Positions 23,118 through 32,106 are shown, counted from the first letter of the stretch. The stretch: 64,000 nucleotides of DNA from CAWDPQ01 sp049642465 (GCA_049642465.1 JBAROV010000135.1:5621-69620), one strand, 5' to 3'. Notes: a model not told the origin generated them from the letters alone. Program-made: numbers and translations.

Positions 23118-25838
23118 ATGCATCGTGCCGTTCTTGGCTTCATCGCCTTCCTCGCGTGTGCTGCCCCAGTTCGAGACGCGATTGCATTGTCAATCGAGAT
23201 CCGCGGCACGGTTCGCGATGCGTCCGGCGCGGCGATCGACAAGGCGGAAGTCCTCCTCACGACGGCCGGCCTCACCGTAGTCGGGACGACGCGATCGAAT
23301 GCATCCGGTCACTTCACGATCTCGGCACCGGCGCCCGGCAGTTACCTGTTGATCGTACGGGCCCCCGCGTTTGGCGAGACGCGGCTTCCAGTGAGCGTTG
23401 GCGCCGGCCCTCCGGCGCCATTGGATGTCGTCCTGCAGATCGGTGCACTCGCGGAAGAAGTCACTGTCAGCGCCACCCGCGAAAGCGTGGACTCGTTGCG
23501 GCTGGCCGCGCAGCCGGTCAGCATCGTCACGCCTGAAGAGATTGCCGAACGCGTCAAGACCGTTGTGGCGCAAGCCGTTCAAGCTGAGGCGGGCGTTCAA
23601 CTCCAGCAGACCAGTTCAACGATGGCCGGTATTTTCGTGCGCGGACTGACCGGCAACAAGGTGAACGTGTTCGTGGACGGCGTCCGCTATTCGAACGGCG
23701 CGCAGCGTGGAGGCGTCAATACCTTTCTCGACCTGATCGAACCGGACACGCTCGAGACGATCGAAGTGTTGCGCGGGCCGTCGAGCGCGCAGTACGGAAG
23801 CGACGCCCTCGGCGGCAGTGTGCAGTTCTTCTCGAAGCCGCCGTCGCTCGGAATCGAGGGATCGCCTCGCTGGGGAGGAACGGTTACCGCCTCTGGCGGC
23901 ACGGCGCATCGCTTTGGTGCCGGCAGCGGAACACTCGGCTATCGAGGCAACTCGATTGGGATCACCGCCACGGCCAGCGCGCGGCGAACCGGCACGATCC
24001 GTCCCGGGGGTGGTATCGATTCGCACGCGGCGATCACTCGTTTTTTCGGTCTCGATTCATCCGTCTTGATGGACGGGAGATTGCCGAACACCGGATTCGA
24101 ACAGTTCGGCGGTGTACTGAGGGCGAACTGGGCCGTCAATCCTGCGTCGAGCGTTGTCGCGACCTATCAGCGCTCGTACCAGGACGGCGGACAACGCTAC
24201 GACCAGTTGCTCGGTGGAGACGGGAACTTCATCGCCGATCTCAACGACCTCAGTCTGGACTTGTTCTCCGCTCGCTTCGAGCGTCTTGGCCTCGGGCCGT
24301 TCGCCCACGCCACGGTGACGTATTCGCTGAACAGCCAGCGTGAAGAACGCGTCAACCAGGGAGGGAACGGCAACCCGGCCGCGACGATCGGTCACGAGCC
24401 GGAACGCACCACGGTGCACGGCGTTCATGGCGTGATGACCTCGCAGCTCTCGCCTCGACAAACGCTCTCGTTTGGCGCCGATGTCTATTCCGAGTCGCTG
24501 ACCTCCGACGCATTCAACGTCAATCCGACGACCAACGCGATCTCACCACGGCGGCCTCGTGTGCCGGACCACGCAAGCTATCTGCAAGGCGGCCTCTACG
24601 CCCAGACCGCATTTGACGCCGTCCCGGATCGCGCACGGCTGGTTGGCTCGATTCGTTACGGTGGAGCGACGTACGAGGCGCGTGCCGATGACAGTCCGAT
24701 CGTCAACGGCAGCCTGCTGTGGCCGGACGATTCGCTCGGCGTCTCCAACGTGACGTTCCGAATGTCCGCGGTCATCACACCCGACGATCGCTGGACGTTT
24801 CTCGGCTCGATCAGCCGCGGTTTCCGGGCACCGCATATGACGGATCTCGGGACGCTGGGCCTGACGGGTTCCGGCTTTGAAGTTGCCGCCCCCGACGTCG
24901 CCGGACTCAACGGCACGGTAGGAACGACGGCGGACGCGAGTGCCGTCTCAACCGGCGACCCGGTGGAGCAGGTTGGCCCCGAAACGAGCATGCAGTACGA
25001 GGGGGCGATCCGCTTCGGTCAAAGCGCATTTCGCACGGAGCTGTCGATCTTCGTCAACAACGTTCACGACAACATTCAGAAACAGGCGCTCATCCTCCCG
25101 CCTGGTGCAGTCGGCCAGATGCTCGGTGGGCAGCCAATCACTTCGCAAAACGCCAACGGTGTGGTGTTCGTCGCGGCCACGACGGTGCCGGTGCTCGTTC
25201 GCGATAACTTCGACAACGCGCGCATCTGGGGCATCGAGCACACGCTGAATGCGCGTTTCTACCGCAACCTCACGCTGCGCACCGCTTATACCTACATCCG
25301 GTCGCGCGATACGGTAACCGATCTTCCACCAAATATCGAAGGTGGTACCCCGGCCCCTCAGGTATGGATGTCCGTTCGCTACGCGCCTGAAGGGCGCCGC
25401 TGGTGGGTCGAGCCGTACGGGAACATCGCCGCGAAACAGAGCCATCTCTCCTCGCTCGACCTCGGCGACCGACGAGTCGGGGCGGGCCGCAGCCGTTCCT
25501 CGATTCAGGCGTTCTTCCGCAATGGTGCTCGCCACCGCGGATGGACCTCTCCAGGCCCGGACGGCGTGTTCGACACCGCGGACGATACCCTGATTGCGAC
25601 CGGTGAAACGCTCGCCGAGATCCAGAATCGAGTTCTCGGCCCGGGCGTCAACTCGTCATCACTCTTTCGGGAACTCCCTGGCTATGCAGTGTTCGGGATT
25701 CGAGGAGGCCTGCGGCTGGGCAAACACGAACTGCTCGTCGACCTCGAGAACCTTGGCGACGAGAACTATCGCGGAATCAGCTGGGGCGTGGACGCGCCGG
25801 GCCGGGGACTTTCGGTGAGGTACGTCGCGCGCTTTTAA
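23118..25838 (+). CDS. TonB-dependent receptor, heme/hemoglobin-receptor-like, with N-terminal CarboxypepD_reg domain
   Basis: 906 residues. A signal peptide to about 24, a carboxypeptidase-regulatory Ig-like domain (about 28-105), a plug domain (about 125-235) and a 22-strand-type barrel to the terminal VRYVARF. The plug has FVRGLTGNKVNVFVDGVRYSNG and IEVLRGPSSAQYGSDALGGSV, which most resemble hemoglobin/heme receptors of the HmuR group. Acidic loops (GPDGVFDTADDT) may bind calcium. It is an active importer driven by TonB-ExbBD, none of which is in the window. The start has no Shine-Dalgarno; a -10-like TACAGT lies seven bases upstream. Confidence 0.88.
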   Translation: MHRAVLGFIAFLACAAPVRDAIALSIEIRGTVRDASGAAIDKAEVLLTTAGLTVVGTTRSNASGHFTISAPAPGSYLLIVRAPAFGETRLPVSVGAGPPAPLDVVLQIGALAEEVTVSATRESVDSLRLAAQPVSIVTPEEIAERVKTVVAQAVQAEAGVQLQQTSSTMAGIFVRGLTGNKVNVFVDGVRYSNGAQRGGVNTFLDLIEPDTLETIEVLRGPSSAQYGSDALGGSVQFFSKPPSLGIEGSPRWGGTVTASGGTAHRFGAGSGTLGYRGNSIGITATASARRTGTIRPGGGIDSHAAITRFFGLDSSVLMDGRLPNTGFEQFGGVLRANWAVNPASSVVATYQRSYQDGGQRYDQLLGGDGNFIADLNDLSLDLFSARFERLGLGPFAHATVTYSLNSQREERVNQGGNGNPAATIGHEPERTTVHGVHGVMTSQLSPRQTLSFGADVYSESLTSDAFNVNPTTNAISPRRPRVPDHASYLQGGLYAQTAFDAVPDRARLVGSIRYGGATYEARADDSPIVNGSLLWPDDSLGVSNVTFRMSAVITPDDRWTFLGSISRGFRAPHMTDLGTLGLTGSGFEVAAPDVAGLNGTVGTTADASAVSTGDPVEQVGPETSMQYEGAIRFGQSAFRTELSIFVNNVHDNIQKQALILPPGAVGQMLGGQPITSQNANGVVFVAATTVPVLVRDNFDNARIWGIEHTLNARFYRNLTLRTAYTYIRSRDTVTDLPPNIEGGTPAPQVWMSVRYAPEGRRWWVEPYGNIAAKQSHLSSLDLGDRRVGAGRSRSSIQAFFRNGARHRGWTSPGPDGVFDTADDTLIATGETLAEIQNRVLGPGVNSSSLFRELPGYAVFGIRGGLRLGKHELLVDLENLGDENYRGISWGVDAPGRGLSVRYVARF

Positions 25839-25948
25839 CAGGAGGTCAGGAGGTCAGGAAAGGATCTACAGGAGGTAAGGAGTTCAAGAGGACTTTCTCC
25901 TGATCTCTTTATCTCCTGTTAATTCCCTCCTGATCTCCTGACCTCCTG
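25839..25948. repeat. Inverted-repeat array of AGGAGGTC units (8-base period) between convergent genes
   Basis: CAGGAGGT repeated at the left, degenerate AGGAG words in the middle, and ATCTCCTGACCTCCTG at the right give complementary arms. It fills the gap between the convergent TonB receptor and nadK and could serve as a two-way terminator. Confidence 0.75.
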
Positions 25949-25952
25949 TAAA

Positions 25953-26840
25953 TCAGCGCTCTCCCCACTTCAGCTTCTGCTTCAATACATCGAAATACGT
26001 TCGGGTCGGGGCGCGGACGAGGCGCAGCGGACGCCCCGCCTTCCGAATCTTGACCACATCTTCCGCTTCGAGCGGATGCCCTGATTGCCCGTCAAAGGTC
26101 ACGAAGACTTCGTCGCGCGATCCGCCGTCGAGTTTCGGTGCGACATCGATATTGGACACGCCGGGAATCACGAGAGGCCTGTTCGTCAGCATGTGTGGGG
26201 CGATTGGCGTCAGGAGAATCGCATCGACTGACGGATGGGCGATCGGTCCTCCTGCGGCGAGGTTGTATGCGGTCGAACCCGTTGGCGTTGCGACGATCAG
26301 TCCGTCCGCACGTACTTGCATGACACGATTGCCGTCCACTGCGACTGAGAGCTCGATGATCCGGGACAGCGCGGCACGCGTGATGACCACATCGTTCAGT
26401 ACCAGGCGCTCGGCCATCACCTGACCAGACCTGACCGTCTGCGCCTGCAGCATCATGCGCTCGTCGATGCTGGCCTTGCCTTCTAGCACCGCCTCGAGGA
26501 TCGGGTAGAGGTCCTGGAGCGTGATCTCGGTGAGAAATCCGAGGCTGCCGAAGTTGACGCCAACGATCGGCACATCGACGCCCGCGTGCGCGATGCGCCC
26601 GGCCATGCCGATGAGCGTCCCGTCGCCGCCCATCACCACAATCGTGTCGCATGCTTTTGGCAGCTGATCTCGCGTTGTTGTGGGTCGTCCCGGGGGAAGG
26701 CCCGCGAGCACGGCCGTCTCCGTTTCGAAGACGGCGCGGACGCCCTGCGCTTCGAGCCAGCCCGCAACCTCGGCGAGAACGCCTGCCGCCCGGTCGAGGC
26801 GATGTTTGGCAACCAGCCCAACTCTCGTGACTTTGTGCAT
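25953..26840 (-). CDS. nadK: NAD kinase
   Basis: 295 residues from ATG 26840, which shares its A with the tlyA stop (TGATG). VMGGDGTLIGMAGRIA (the GGDGT catalytic motif), VGVNFGSLGFLTEI, VLNDVVITR, and DGLIVATPTGSTAYNLAAGGPIAHP are diagnostic. It phosphorylates NAD to NADP in the cytoplasm. It is the last gene of the apparent operon running from the Hsp20 gene at 31463. Confidence 0.97.
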   Translation of the reverse strand: MHKVTRVGLVAKHRLDRAAGVLAEVAGWLEAQGVRAVFETETAVLAGLPPGRPTTTRDQLPKACDTIVVMGGDGTLIGMAGRIAHAGVDVPIVGVNFGSLGFLTEITLQDLYPILEAVLEGKASIDERMMLQAQTVRSGQVMAERLVLNDVVITRAALSRIIELSVAVDGNRVMQVRADGLIVATPTGSTAYNLAAGGPIAHPSVDAILLTPIAPHMLTNRPLVIPGVSNIDVAPKLDGGSRDEVFVTFDGQSGHPLEAEDVVKIRKAGRPLRLVRAPTRTYFDVLKQKLKWGER

Positions 26841-27610
26841 CACGCGTGTGACCGCAAGTGGATGAAGAATTCGCGATTGCCTTCCATGCCGGTGATTGGC
26901 GACTCCGTGAGTCCTACGCGCGTTAATCCTAGCGCATGGGCCGATGCCGTCACTTCCTGGACGACCCGGGCGTGGACGGTTTCGTCGCGAACAATCCCGC
27001 CTTTGCCGACTTCGCGCCGTCCGGCTTCGAATTGGGGCTTCACGAGCGCAATGACGTCTGCGTCCGGCGCGAGGAGCGGCGGGAGCACAGGCAGAATGTA
27101 GCGCAGCGAGATGAACGACACGTCGATCGTGACCAGGTCAACCGGTCGTGCGTTCTCCGGCAACTGATCGGCGGTCAATGTTCTCGCGTTGAGGCGTTCG
27201 CGAACGACGACGCGAGGATGGTTGCGGACCGTCCAGTCCAGCTGTCCGTGACCGACGTCAAGGGCAACGACGATCGCGGCGCCCCGCTCGAGCAGGACCT
27301 GAGTAAACCCGCCGGTGGATGCGCCGATATCGAGCGCGTGGCGACCTTGGACCGGCACCCCGAATGTGTCGAGCGCGTGCGCGAGCTTGAGCGCGCCGCG
27401 GCCGACGTAGGGATGGTCGGGGGCGTCGACCGTGACCATCGCGGTTGGATCGACCGTGGTTCCTGGCTTGCTGACAGTGGTGCCGTTGACTCGAACCGTT
27501 CCCGCAATGACGAGGGCGCGCGCGCGCTCCCGCGACGGGGCGAGGCCTCGCTCGACGAGCAGGGCGTCGAGCCGCGGCCGGCCGGTCAATGCGTGCGGCC
27601 CGCGACCCAC
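26840..27610 (-). CDS. tlyA: TlyA family rRNA (cytidine-2'-O)-methyltransferase
   Basis: 256 residues: an S4 RNA-binding domain (RLDALLVERGLAPSRERARALVIAGTVRVNG, about 13-43) and an FtsJ-like methyltransferase domain with ALDIGASTGGFTQVLL (SAM binding), LVTIDVSFISL and ALVKPQFEAGRREVGKGG. TlyA methylates 16S and 23S rRNA riboses; the old name hemolysin A is misleading. Start GTG 27610 lies inside the end of ispA (25-base overlap). The usual xseB-ispA-dxs-tlyA-nadK order is kept except that dxs is missing. Confidence 0.95.
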   Translation of the reverse strand: MGRGPHALTGRPRLDALLVERGLAPSRERARALVIAGTVRVNGTTVSKPGTTVDPTAMVTVDAPDHPYVGRGALKLAHALDTFGVPVQGRHALDIGASTGGFTQVLLERGAAIVVALDVGHGQLDWTVRNHPRVVVRERLNARTLTADQLPENARPVDLVTIDVSFISLRYILPVLPPLLAPDADVIALVKPQFEAGRREVGKGGIVRDETVHARVVQEVTASAHALGLTRVGLTESPITGMEGNREFFIHLRSHA

Positions 27611-28533
27611 TGCGCGAGCGCCGGCAACTGGCCGCTCAATCCGCCGCTCGAGAGCTCCGCGAGTGCGCGCTCGATGCAGTCCGCGGCGAGCCGGCGCGAC
27701 TCGTCCAGGCCGTACACCGACGGGTAGGTCATCTTGCCGGCGGCGACGTCTTTTCCGGCTGTCTTGCCCAGTTCGGCAGGCGCGCCTTCGATATCGAGGA
27801 TGTCGTCCACGATCTGAAAGGCGAGACCCAGGTTCGAGCCAAAGCGTGCGACGGCTCCGAGCATCGGCGGTGCGGCCCCCGCCATGATCGCCCCGGCGAC
27901 GGCGGACGCGCGGATGAGGGCGCCTGTTTTTCGTTCGTGCATCGCGCGCAGGGCATCAGCATCGAGACGAGACGCCCCGGGCAGCGCCGCCTGCAGATCG
28001 AGCGCCTGGCCGCCGGCCATTCCAGCGGCGCCAGCGGCTTCCGCAATGACTTCGATCGTGCGCAGCTTGCGGGCACTCAGCACATCGTCTGCAACGCCTG
28101 ACGTTCCCGACCGGGGCTCGCGCGCCAACAGACCGAATGCCTCCGTCTGCAAGGCATCGCCGGAGAGAATCGCCTGACCGTCTCCAAACACGACGTGAGC
28201 CGTCGGACGGCCTCGCCGCAACGTATCGTTGTCCATGGCGGGCAGATCGTCGTGCACGAGCGAATAGGTGTGGATGAGTTCGAGTGCGCAGGCAGCGGGC
28301 AACGCGAGTTCGTGAGCAGCCTCCTGGCTGATGCCTGAAGGCGCAGCCACGGCTTCGGCGGCGCCGAGCGCGAGCAGCGGGCGCAGGCGCTTGCCGCCGG
28401 CAAGGACGCTGTACCGCATGGCGTCGCAGAGGATTGCGGGTGCCGGACCAGGCGACGGCAGATATCGCTGCAGTGCCACGTCGATCGCGCGACGCCGCAC
28501 ATCGAGCCAGTTCTCGATGGCCGCAGACGTCAC
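27586..28533 (-). CDS. ispA: Farnesyl/geranylgeranyl diphosphate synthase
   Basis: 315 residues. MRYSVLAGGKRLRPLLAL, the first Asp-rich motif LVHDDLPAMDND, KTGALIRASAVAGAI and the second Asp-rich motif FQIVDDILDIEG place it with short-chain trans-prenyltransferases. It condenses isopentenyl diphosphate with allylic diphosphates. It overlaps xseB by four bases. Chain length (C15 or C20) cannot be settled by eye. Confidence 0.95.
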   Translation of the reverse strand: MTSAAIENWLDVRRRAIDVALQRYLPSPGPAPAILCDAMRYSVLAGGKRLRPLLALGAAEAVAAPSGISQEAAHELALPAACALELIHTYSLVHDDLPAMDNDTLRRGRPTAHVVFGDGQAILSGDALQTEAFGLLAREPRSGTSGVADDVLSARKLRTIEVIAEAAGAAGMAGGQALDLQAALPGASRLDADALRAMHERKTGALIRASAVAGAIMAGAAPPMLGAVARFGSNLGLAFQIVDDILDIEGAPAELGKTAGKDVAAGKMTYPSVYGLDESRRLAADCIERALAELSSGGLSGQLPALAQWVAGRTH

Positions 28534-28796
28534 CGCGGTTTCGCGCCTTCCTCGTCTCCGCCCCCAAGGCCGAGGACCGCCGGGGCGTTCCGCAGTTCAC
28601 CGCGTTCGTTGAGCAGTTCGATTCGCCGTTCCGCTTCTTCAATCTTGGCGTGACAGAAGCGTGAGAGCTGCAGACCACGCTCGTACAACGCCATGGATTG
28701 TTCGAGCGGAAGATCCCCCTCTTCCAGCTTTCGTACGATCGAGTCGAGTTCCGCGGTGGCGGATTCGAAATCCTTGATGGTCGGATCCATGATCAC
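28530..28796 (-). CDS. xseB: Exonuclease VII small subunit
   Basis: 88 residues. FESATAELDSIVRKLEEGDLPLEQSMALYERGLQLSRFCHAKIEEAERRIELL is the XseB helical hairpin; the acidic/Gly tail (LGLGGGDEEGAKPR) is longer than usual. Several small subunits wrap the long helices of XseA in the ssDNA exonuclease. GTG 28796 overlaps the xseA stop as GTGA; an ATG two codons later (28790) is the alternative start. Confidence 0.95.
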   Translation of the reverse strand: MIMDPTIKDFESATAELDSIVRKLEEGDLPLEQSMALYERGLQLSRFCHAKIEEAERRIELLNERGELRNAPAVLGLGGGDEEGAKPR

Positions 28797-30196
28797 TCAG
28801 CTTTCCGCACGTTGCACTGAAGCTCCCCTTGGTGCAGAGTGACGCGAACCGTGTCCCCCGGCCGTACCGCTGATGCGCGACGGATGACGGCGCTCCGATC
28901 TGCATTCCAACACACGGCGTATCCGCGCGCCAGCACGGCGAGAGGACTCAACGTCTCCAGCCGCCCGACCAGAATCCTGAAACGCGCGTCGGCGCGATCC
29001 CGATGACGGATGGCTGCACTGCGAAGCCGATTATCGGCTGTGACCACGCGGCCGCGAATGGCGGCGAGGCGCCGCCTGACATCCCGTGATTCGAGGGCCA
29101 GTCGAAGCGCCCGGTAGCGTTGCTGCTTTCGCGCGATCTGTGCAGTGGCGGCCGTTCGCACGCGGTGTGAGAGGTCCGACACCTGCCGTCCGCGGGTCGC
29201 GACGGTGGCGCGCCATCCCGCCAGCCCGCGATGGCTCGACAACAGGTGAATGCGATGCCGGTGGCGCTGCATCTGCGCGCGGACGGCTGCATCCAGGCGC
29301 ATCTTGAGGGCGTCGATCCGCCGGCAGAACTCGTCTTTTGCCGCAACCACGATCTCGGCGGCGGCCGACGGCGTCGGCGCGCGAACGTCCGCGACGAAGT
29401 CCGCGATCGTGAAGTCCACTTCGTGACCGACGGCGGAGATGATGGGTGTCGGACAGGCGGCGATCGCGCGGGCAAGCGCTTCCTCGTTAAACGGCTGGAG
29501 ATCCTCCGCCGATCCACCGCCACGAGCGATAATCACCACGTCGACGCCCGCCACCGTGGCGATCGTGCGCAGGCTGCGAACGATATCCGCGGCAGCCCCT
29601 TCGCCCTGTACTCTGGTCGGCCGAATCACCAGATGAACGTTCGGATGTCTTCGCCGCAGCACCTTGATAATGTCGCGCAGCGCGGCCCCATCGAGTGACG
29701 TGACGATCCCAATCTTGCGTGGCAGGGCCGGCAGCGCGCGTTTTCGCGCCTGCTCGAACAGCCCCTCGGCCTTCAACTTCTTCTTGAGTTGTTCGAACGC
29801 GAGTTGCAGCGCGCCTACGCCCTGTGGCTCGAGAAGCTCGCAGACGATCTGGTACTCCCCTTTGGCGTCGTAGACACCGAGACGCCCTCGCGCCACCACG
29901 TGAAGGCCATCTTCGGGCTTGAAGCGGAGGTAATGGCTGGCCGCTCGGAACATGACCGCTCGGATCTGCGCGGTCTCATCTTTCAGCGTGAAGTAGATGT
30001 GACCCGTGTGCCAGACGCGACAGTTCGAAATCTCCCCTTCGACCCACACGTCGCCGAACTGCGATTCGATGGCCGAGCGGATTGCAGCCGTGATCTGTGA
30101 AACCGTAAGGACGCGCCGGCGCGGCACCGACTTGGTGACTGCGGCGCTTTCCTCGGGAGGCTCTTCTTCGAATGGCTGCGAAAACAGATCGGACAT
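28793..30196 (-). CDS. xseA: Exonuclease VII large subunit
   Basis: 467 residues. N-terminal OB fold (VSQITAAIRSAIESQFGDVWVEGEISNCRVWHTGHIYFTLKD), catalytic region with IGIVTSLDGAALRDI, RPTRVQGEGAAADI, IIARGGGSAEDLQPFNEE and AVGHEVDFTIADFVADVRAPTPSAAAE, and a long Arg-rich helical arm (about 290-410). It degrades single-stranded DNA from both ends. It begins seven bases after the ymdB stop. Confidence 0.97.
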   Translation of the reverse strand: MSDLFSQPFEEEPPEESAAVTKSVPRRRVLTVSQITAAIRSAIESQFGDVWVEGEISNCRVWHTGHIYFTLKDETAQIRAVMFRAASHYLRFKPEDGLHVVARGRLGVYDAKGEYQIVCELLEPQGVGALQLAFEQLKKKLKAEGLFEQARKRALPALPRKIGIVTSLDGAALRDIIKVLRRRHPNVHLVIRPTRVQGEGAAADIVRSLRTIATVAGVDVVIIARGGGSAEDLQPFNEEALARAIAACPTPIISAVGHEVDFTIADFVADVRAPTPSAAAEIVVAAKDEFCRRIDALKMRLDAAVRAQMQRHRHRIHLLSSHRGLAGWRATVATRGRQVSDLSHRVRTAATAQIARKQQRYRALRLALESRDVRRRLAAIRGRVVTADNRLRSAAIRHRDRADARFRILVGRLETLSPLAVLARGYAVCWNADRSAVIRRASAVRPGDTVRVTLHQGELQCNVRKAE

Positions 30197-30203
30197 GAAT
30201 CGC

Positions 30204-31001
30204 TCACCCGCGTTCGAGTTCGTCGGCGGACAGATTCAGCCGTTCGATCCGAGTGGCCTTGCCGGACGCCGCGTCGGCGGTAATTTCGACGGCATTCAGA
30301 CGTCCCGGACCCGTCGCCGCTTCGAATCTGGCCGGCATGGCATTGAGAAATCGGCCCAGCGCCGCATCAATCGTGACACCGATGATGGAGTCGTGCGGAC
30401 CCGTCATTCCGGCGTCCGTCTGATATGCGGTCCCTTTCGGGAGGATTCGCTCGTCTGCCGTCTGCACGTGCGTGTGAGTGCCGACGACGGCGGTAACTTT
30501 GCCGTCGAGATGCCAACCCATCGCTATCTTTTCCGACGTCGCCTCAGCGTGAAAATCCACGAAGATGATCCGCGTCTTCGCGCGTAGCGCATCAATCTCC
30601 CGCAAGGCGACGGCAAACGGGTCGTCGAGCGGAGTCATGAAGACGCGCCCCATCAGGTTGATGACGCCGATGGGTTGCCCGGTTCGCGTCCGTCCGAGAT
30701 ACGTCCCGCGTCCAGGAACGCCGGCGGGGAAGTTGGCCGGCCGCAGGAGCTTTGGCTGACGCGGGATGTACTCGAGCACTTCCTTCTTGTCCCAGACGTG
30801 ATTGCCCGACGTCATCACGTCGACGCCGTAACTGAGAATCGTTTCGGCGACGTCTCCGGTCACGCCAAATCCCGCCGCGGAGTTCTCGACGTTGGCGATG
30901 ACGAAATCGATTTCCCGGCGCTCGACGAGAACCGGAATGGCGCGACGCGCGACGTCCCGGCCGGACTTCCCAAAAATATCTCCGACGAAGAGGATCTTCA
31001 T
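30204..31001 (-). CDS. ymdB: YmdB-family metallophosphodiesterase
   Basis: 265 residues. MKILFVGDIFGKSGRDV (metal Asp), ENSAAGFGVT, SGNHVWDKKEVLEYI (metal Asn/His), FVDFHAEATSEK, VVGTHTHVQTADERI and TDAGMTGPHDSIIG are the conserved YmdB/DR1281 motifs. Family members hydrolyse 2',3'-cAMP and influence RNA turnover and development in Bacillus. The gene is 15 bases downstream of an Hsp20 gene and is followed by xseA. Confidence 0.94.
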   Translation of the reverse strand: MKILFVGDIFGKSGRDVARRAIPVLVERREIDFVIANVENSAAGFGVTGDVAETILSYGVDVMTSGNHVWDKKEVLEYIPRQPKLLRPANFPAGVPGRGTYLGRTRTGQPIGVINLMGRVFMTPLDDPFAVALREIDALRAKTRIIFVDFHAEATSEKIAMGWHLDGKVTAVVGTHTHVQTADERILPKGTAYQTDAGMTGPHDSIIGVTIDAALGRFLNAMPARFEAATGPGRLNAVEITADAASGKATRIERLNLSADELERG

Positions 31002-31016
31002 GCGGCCGCCGGGCTC

Positions 31017-31463
31017 TCAGCCGACGGTCACCTCGATGGGAATGTCACGGCCGCGTCGCTCTTCGATTCGCGGCACGACGACGCGTAGTTCGCCGGCCGA
31101 GAGGGAGGCGCTGGCGCGCCCCGCGTCGAACGCCCCGGTCAAGGCAATCGCGCGGGCGAATCGGCCGAACGTACGCTCCGCCAAGTGGAACGCCACGCTT
31201 CGTTCGCACACGCGCGGCGCCTTTCGGCCAGCAATGATCAGCGTGCCATGCGCGACCACCACGCGGATCGAAGCCGTGGTGACGCCCGGGAGATCCATCG
31301 TGATTTCCACCTGGTCGCCGCGCTCGAGCACGTCGACCGGTGGCGCACACTCCGCGGGTGTCCCTGGATCCTGGTCGTCAAAAAACGAGAGGAATCGGCG
31401 GATCAGTTCGGCGTCGGGAACATCGTTGCGCCGCTCGATCTGAAATCGCGCCACGGCGCCCAT
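31017..31463 (-). CDS. Hsp20/alpha-crystallin family small heat-shock protein (divergent member)
   Basis: 148 residues from ATG 31463 (GAVARFQIERRNDVPDAELIRRFL). The alpha-crystallin domain runs from about 40 to 138: PPVDVLERGDQVEITMDLPGV, LIIAGRKAP, FGRFARAIAL, ASLSAGELRVVVPR. No IXI motif is obvious at the C-terminus. The frame extends 15 codons upstream through the GGTGCC repeat array, which only encodes a repeat peptide, so the internal ATG is preferred. It heads the ymdB-xse-ispA-tlyA-nadK gene string and faces the second Hsp20 gene. Confidence 0.85.
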   Translation of the reverse strand: MGAVARFQIERRNDVPDAELIRRFLSFFDDQDPGTPAECAPPVDVLERGDQVEITMDLPGVTTASIRVVVAHGTLIIAGRKAPRVCERSVAFHLAERTFGRFARAIALTGAFDAGRASASLSAGELRVVVPRIEERRGRDIPIEVTVG

Positions 31464-31477
31464 TGTAATGCGGGGGA

Positions 31478-31548
31478 GGTGCCAGGGTGCCAAGGTGCCA
31501 GGTGCCAAGGTGCCAGGGTGCCAGGGTGCCAGGGTGCCAAGGTGCCAG
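31478..31548. repeat. Nine direct GGTGCC repeats (8-base period)
   Basis: GGTGCC followed by AG, AA or A, nine copies in a row from 31478 to 31546. It begins 15 bases upstream of the ATG of the minus-strand Hsp20 gene, in the divergent gap. Unlike most arrays in the window it has no inverted partner. Confidence 0.85.
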
Positions 31549-31578
31549 CCATTAGTGTTAGACGCTAAGATTATATGC

Positions 31579-31607
31579 TTGACATCGGCTAATAAATGGC
31601 CTACATT
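31579..31607 (+). promoter_or_regulatory. Strong sigma70-type promoter of the plus-strand Hsp20 gene
   Basis: TTGACA (31579-31584, full consensus), a 17-base spacer and TACATT (31602-31607). The predicted start is near 31614 and the leader is about 55 bases. Confidence 0.75.
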
Positions 31608-31623
31608 GTCGGAGTGATCAATT

Positions 31624-31641
31624 CCGGCGCGAATTCGCCGG
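31624..31641 (+). promoter_or_regulatory. Hairpin CCGGCG-CGAATT-CGCCGG in the Hsp20 leader
   Basis: Six-base GC arms around a six-base loop, 13 bases upstream of the AGGAGG ribosome-binding site (31655-31660). Small heat-shock leaders often contain thermosensor hairpins, but this one does not cover the ribosome-binding site, so the role is uncertain. Confidence 0.35.
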
Positions 31642-31668
31642 TTGTCTGAATAGCAGGAGGGATAAGCA

Positions 31669-32106
31669 ATGGCGATTGTTCGTTGGAGCCCGGCACGCGA
31701 CCTTGCGGGGATGGAGATCGATCGGCTGAACCGAATGTTCGCGGACTTCTACGGTGAGGCCTTTGGTGGCCAGGCCTGGGTCCCCCCAGTGGACATCTAC
31801 GAGACCGATGATCACGAGGTGGTCCTCAAAGCGGAACTGCCCGACTTGAAACGTGAAGACATCAGCCTGACGTTTGAGAACGGCGTGCTGACGATCAAGG
31901 GCGAGCGCAAGCTCGAACAGGAAGTTCGACGCGAGAACTACCACCGCAACGAGCGGCAATACGGGACGTTCTCCCGTTCGTTCACGCTGCCGAACACGGT
32001 CGACACCTCGCGGATCAACGCCGCCTACAAGGATGGCGTGCTGACGGTGCGGATGCCGCAGCGCGAAGAAGCAAAGCCGAAGCAGATCAACGTCTCGGTG
32101 GACTAG
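31669..32106 (+). CDS. hsp20: Hsp20/alpha-crystallin family small heat-shock protein
   Basis: 145 residues: an N-terminal arm (WSPARDLAGMEIDRLNRMFADFYG), an alpha-crystallin domain from about 40 (VPPVDIYETDDHEVVLKAELPDLKREDISLTFENGVLTIKGERK), FSRSFTLPNTVDTSRINAAYKDGVLTVRMPQ, and a C-terminal INVSV that fits the IXI/V motif. It is an ATP-independent holdase chaperone. AGGAGG stands eight bases before the ATG and a near-consensus promoter lies upstream. A heptamer hairpin array follows the stop. Confidence 0.95.
   Translation: MAIVRWSPARDLAGMEIDRLNRMFADFYGEAFGGQAWVPPVDIYETDDHEVVLKAELPDLKREDISLTFENGVLTIKGERKLEQEVRRENYHRNERQYGTFSRSFTLPNTVDTSRINAAYKDGVLTVRMPQREEAKPKQINVSVD

Noticed and set aside
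26840..27610. Annotation of tlyA as a hemolysin.
   Set aside because: The S4 plus FtsJ methyltransferase motifs fit the rRNA methyltransferase; there is no pore-forming feature.
31464..31508. N-terminal extension of the minus-strand Hsp20 through the GGTGCC array.
   Set aside because: The extension is translated repeat; the protein opens naturally at the ATG 31463.
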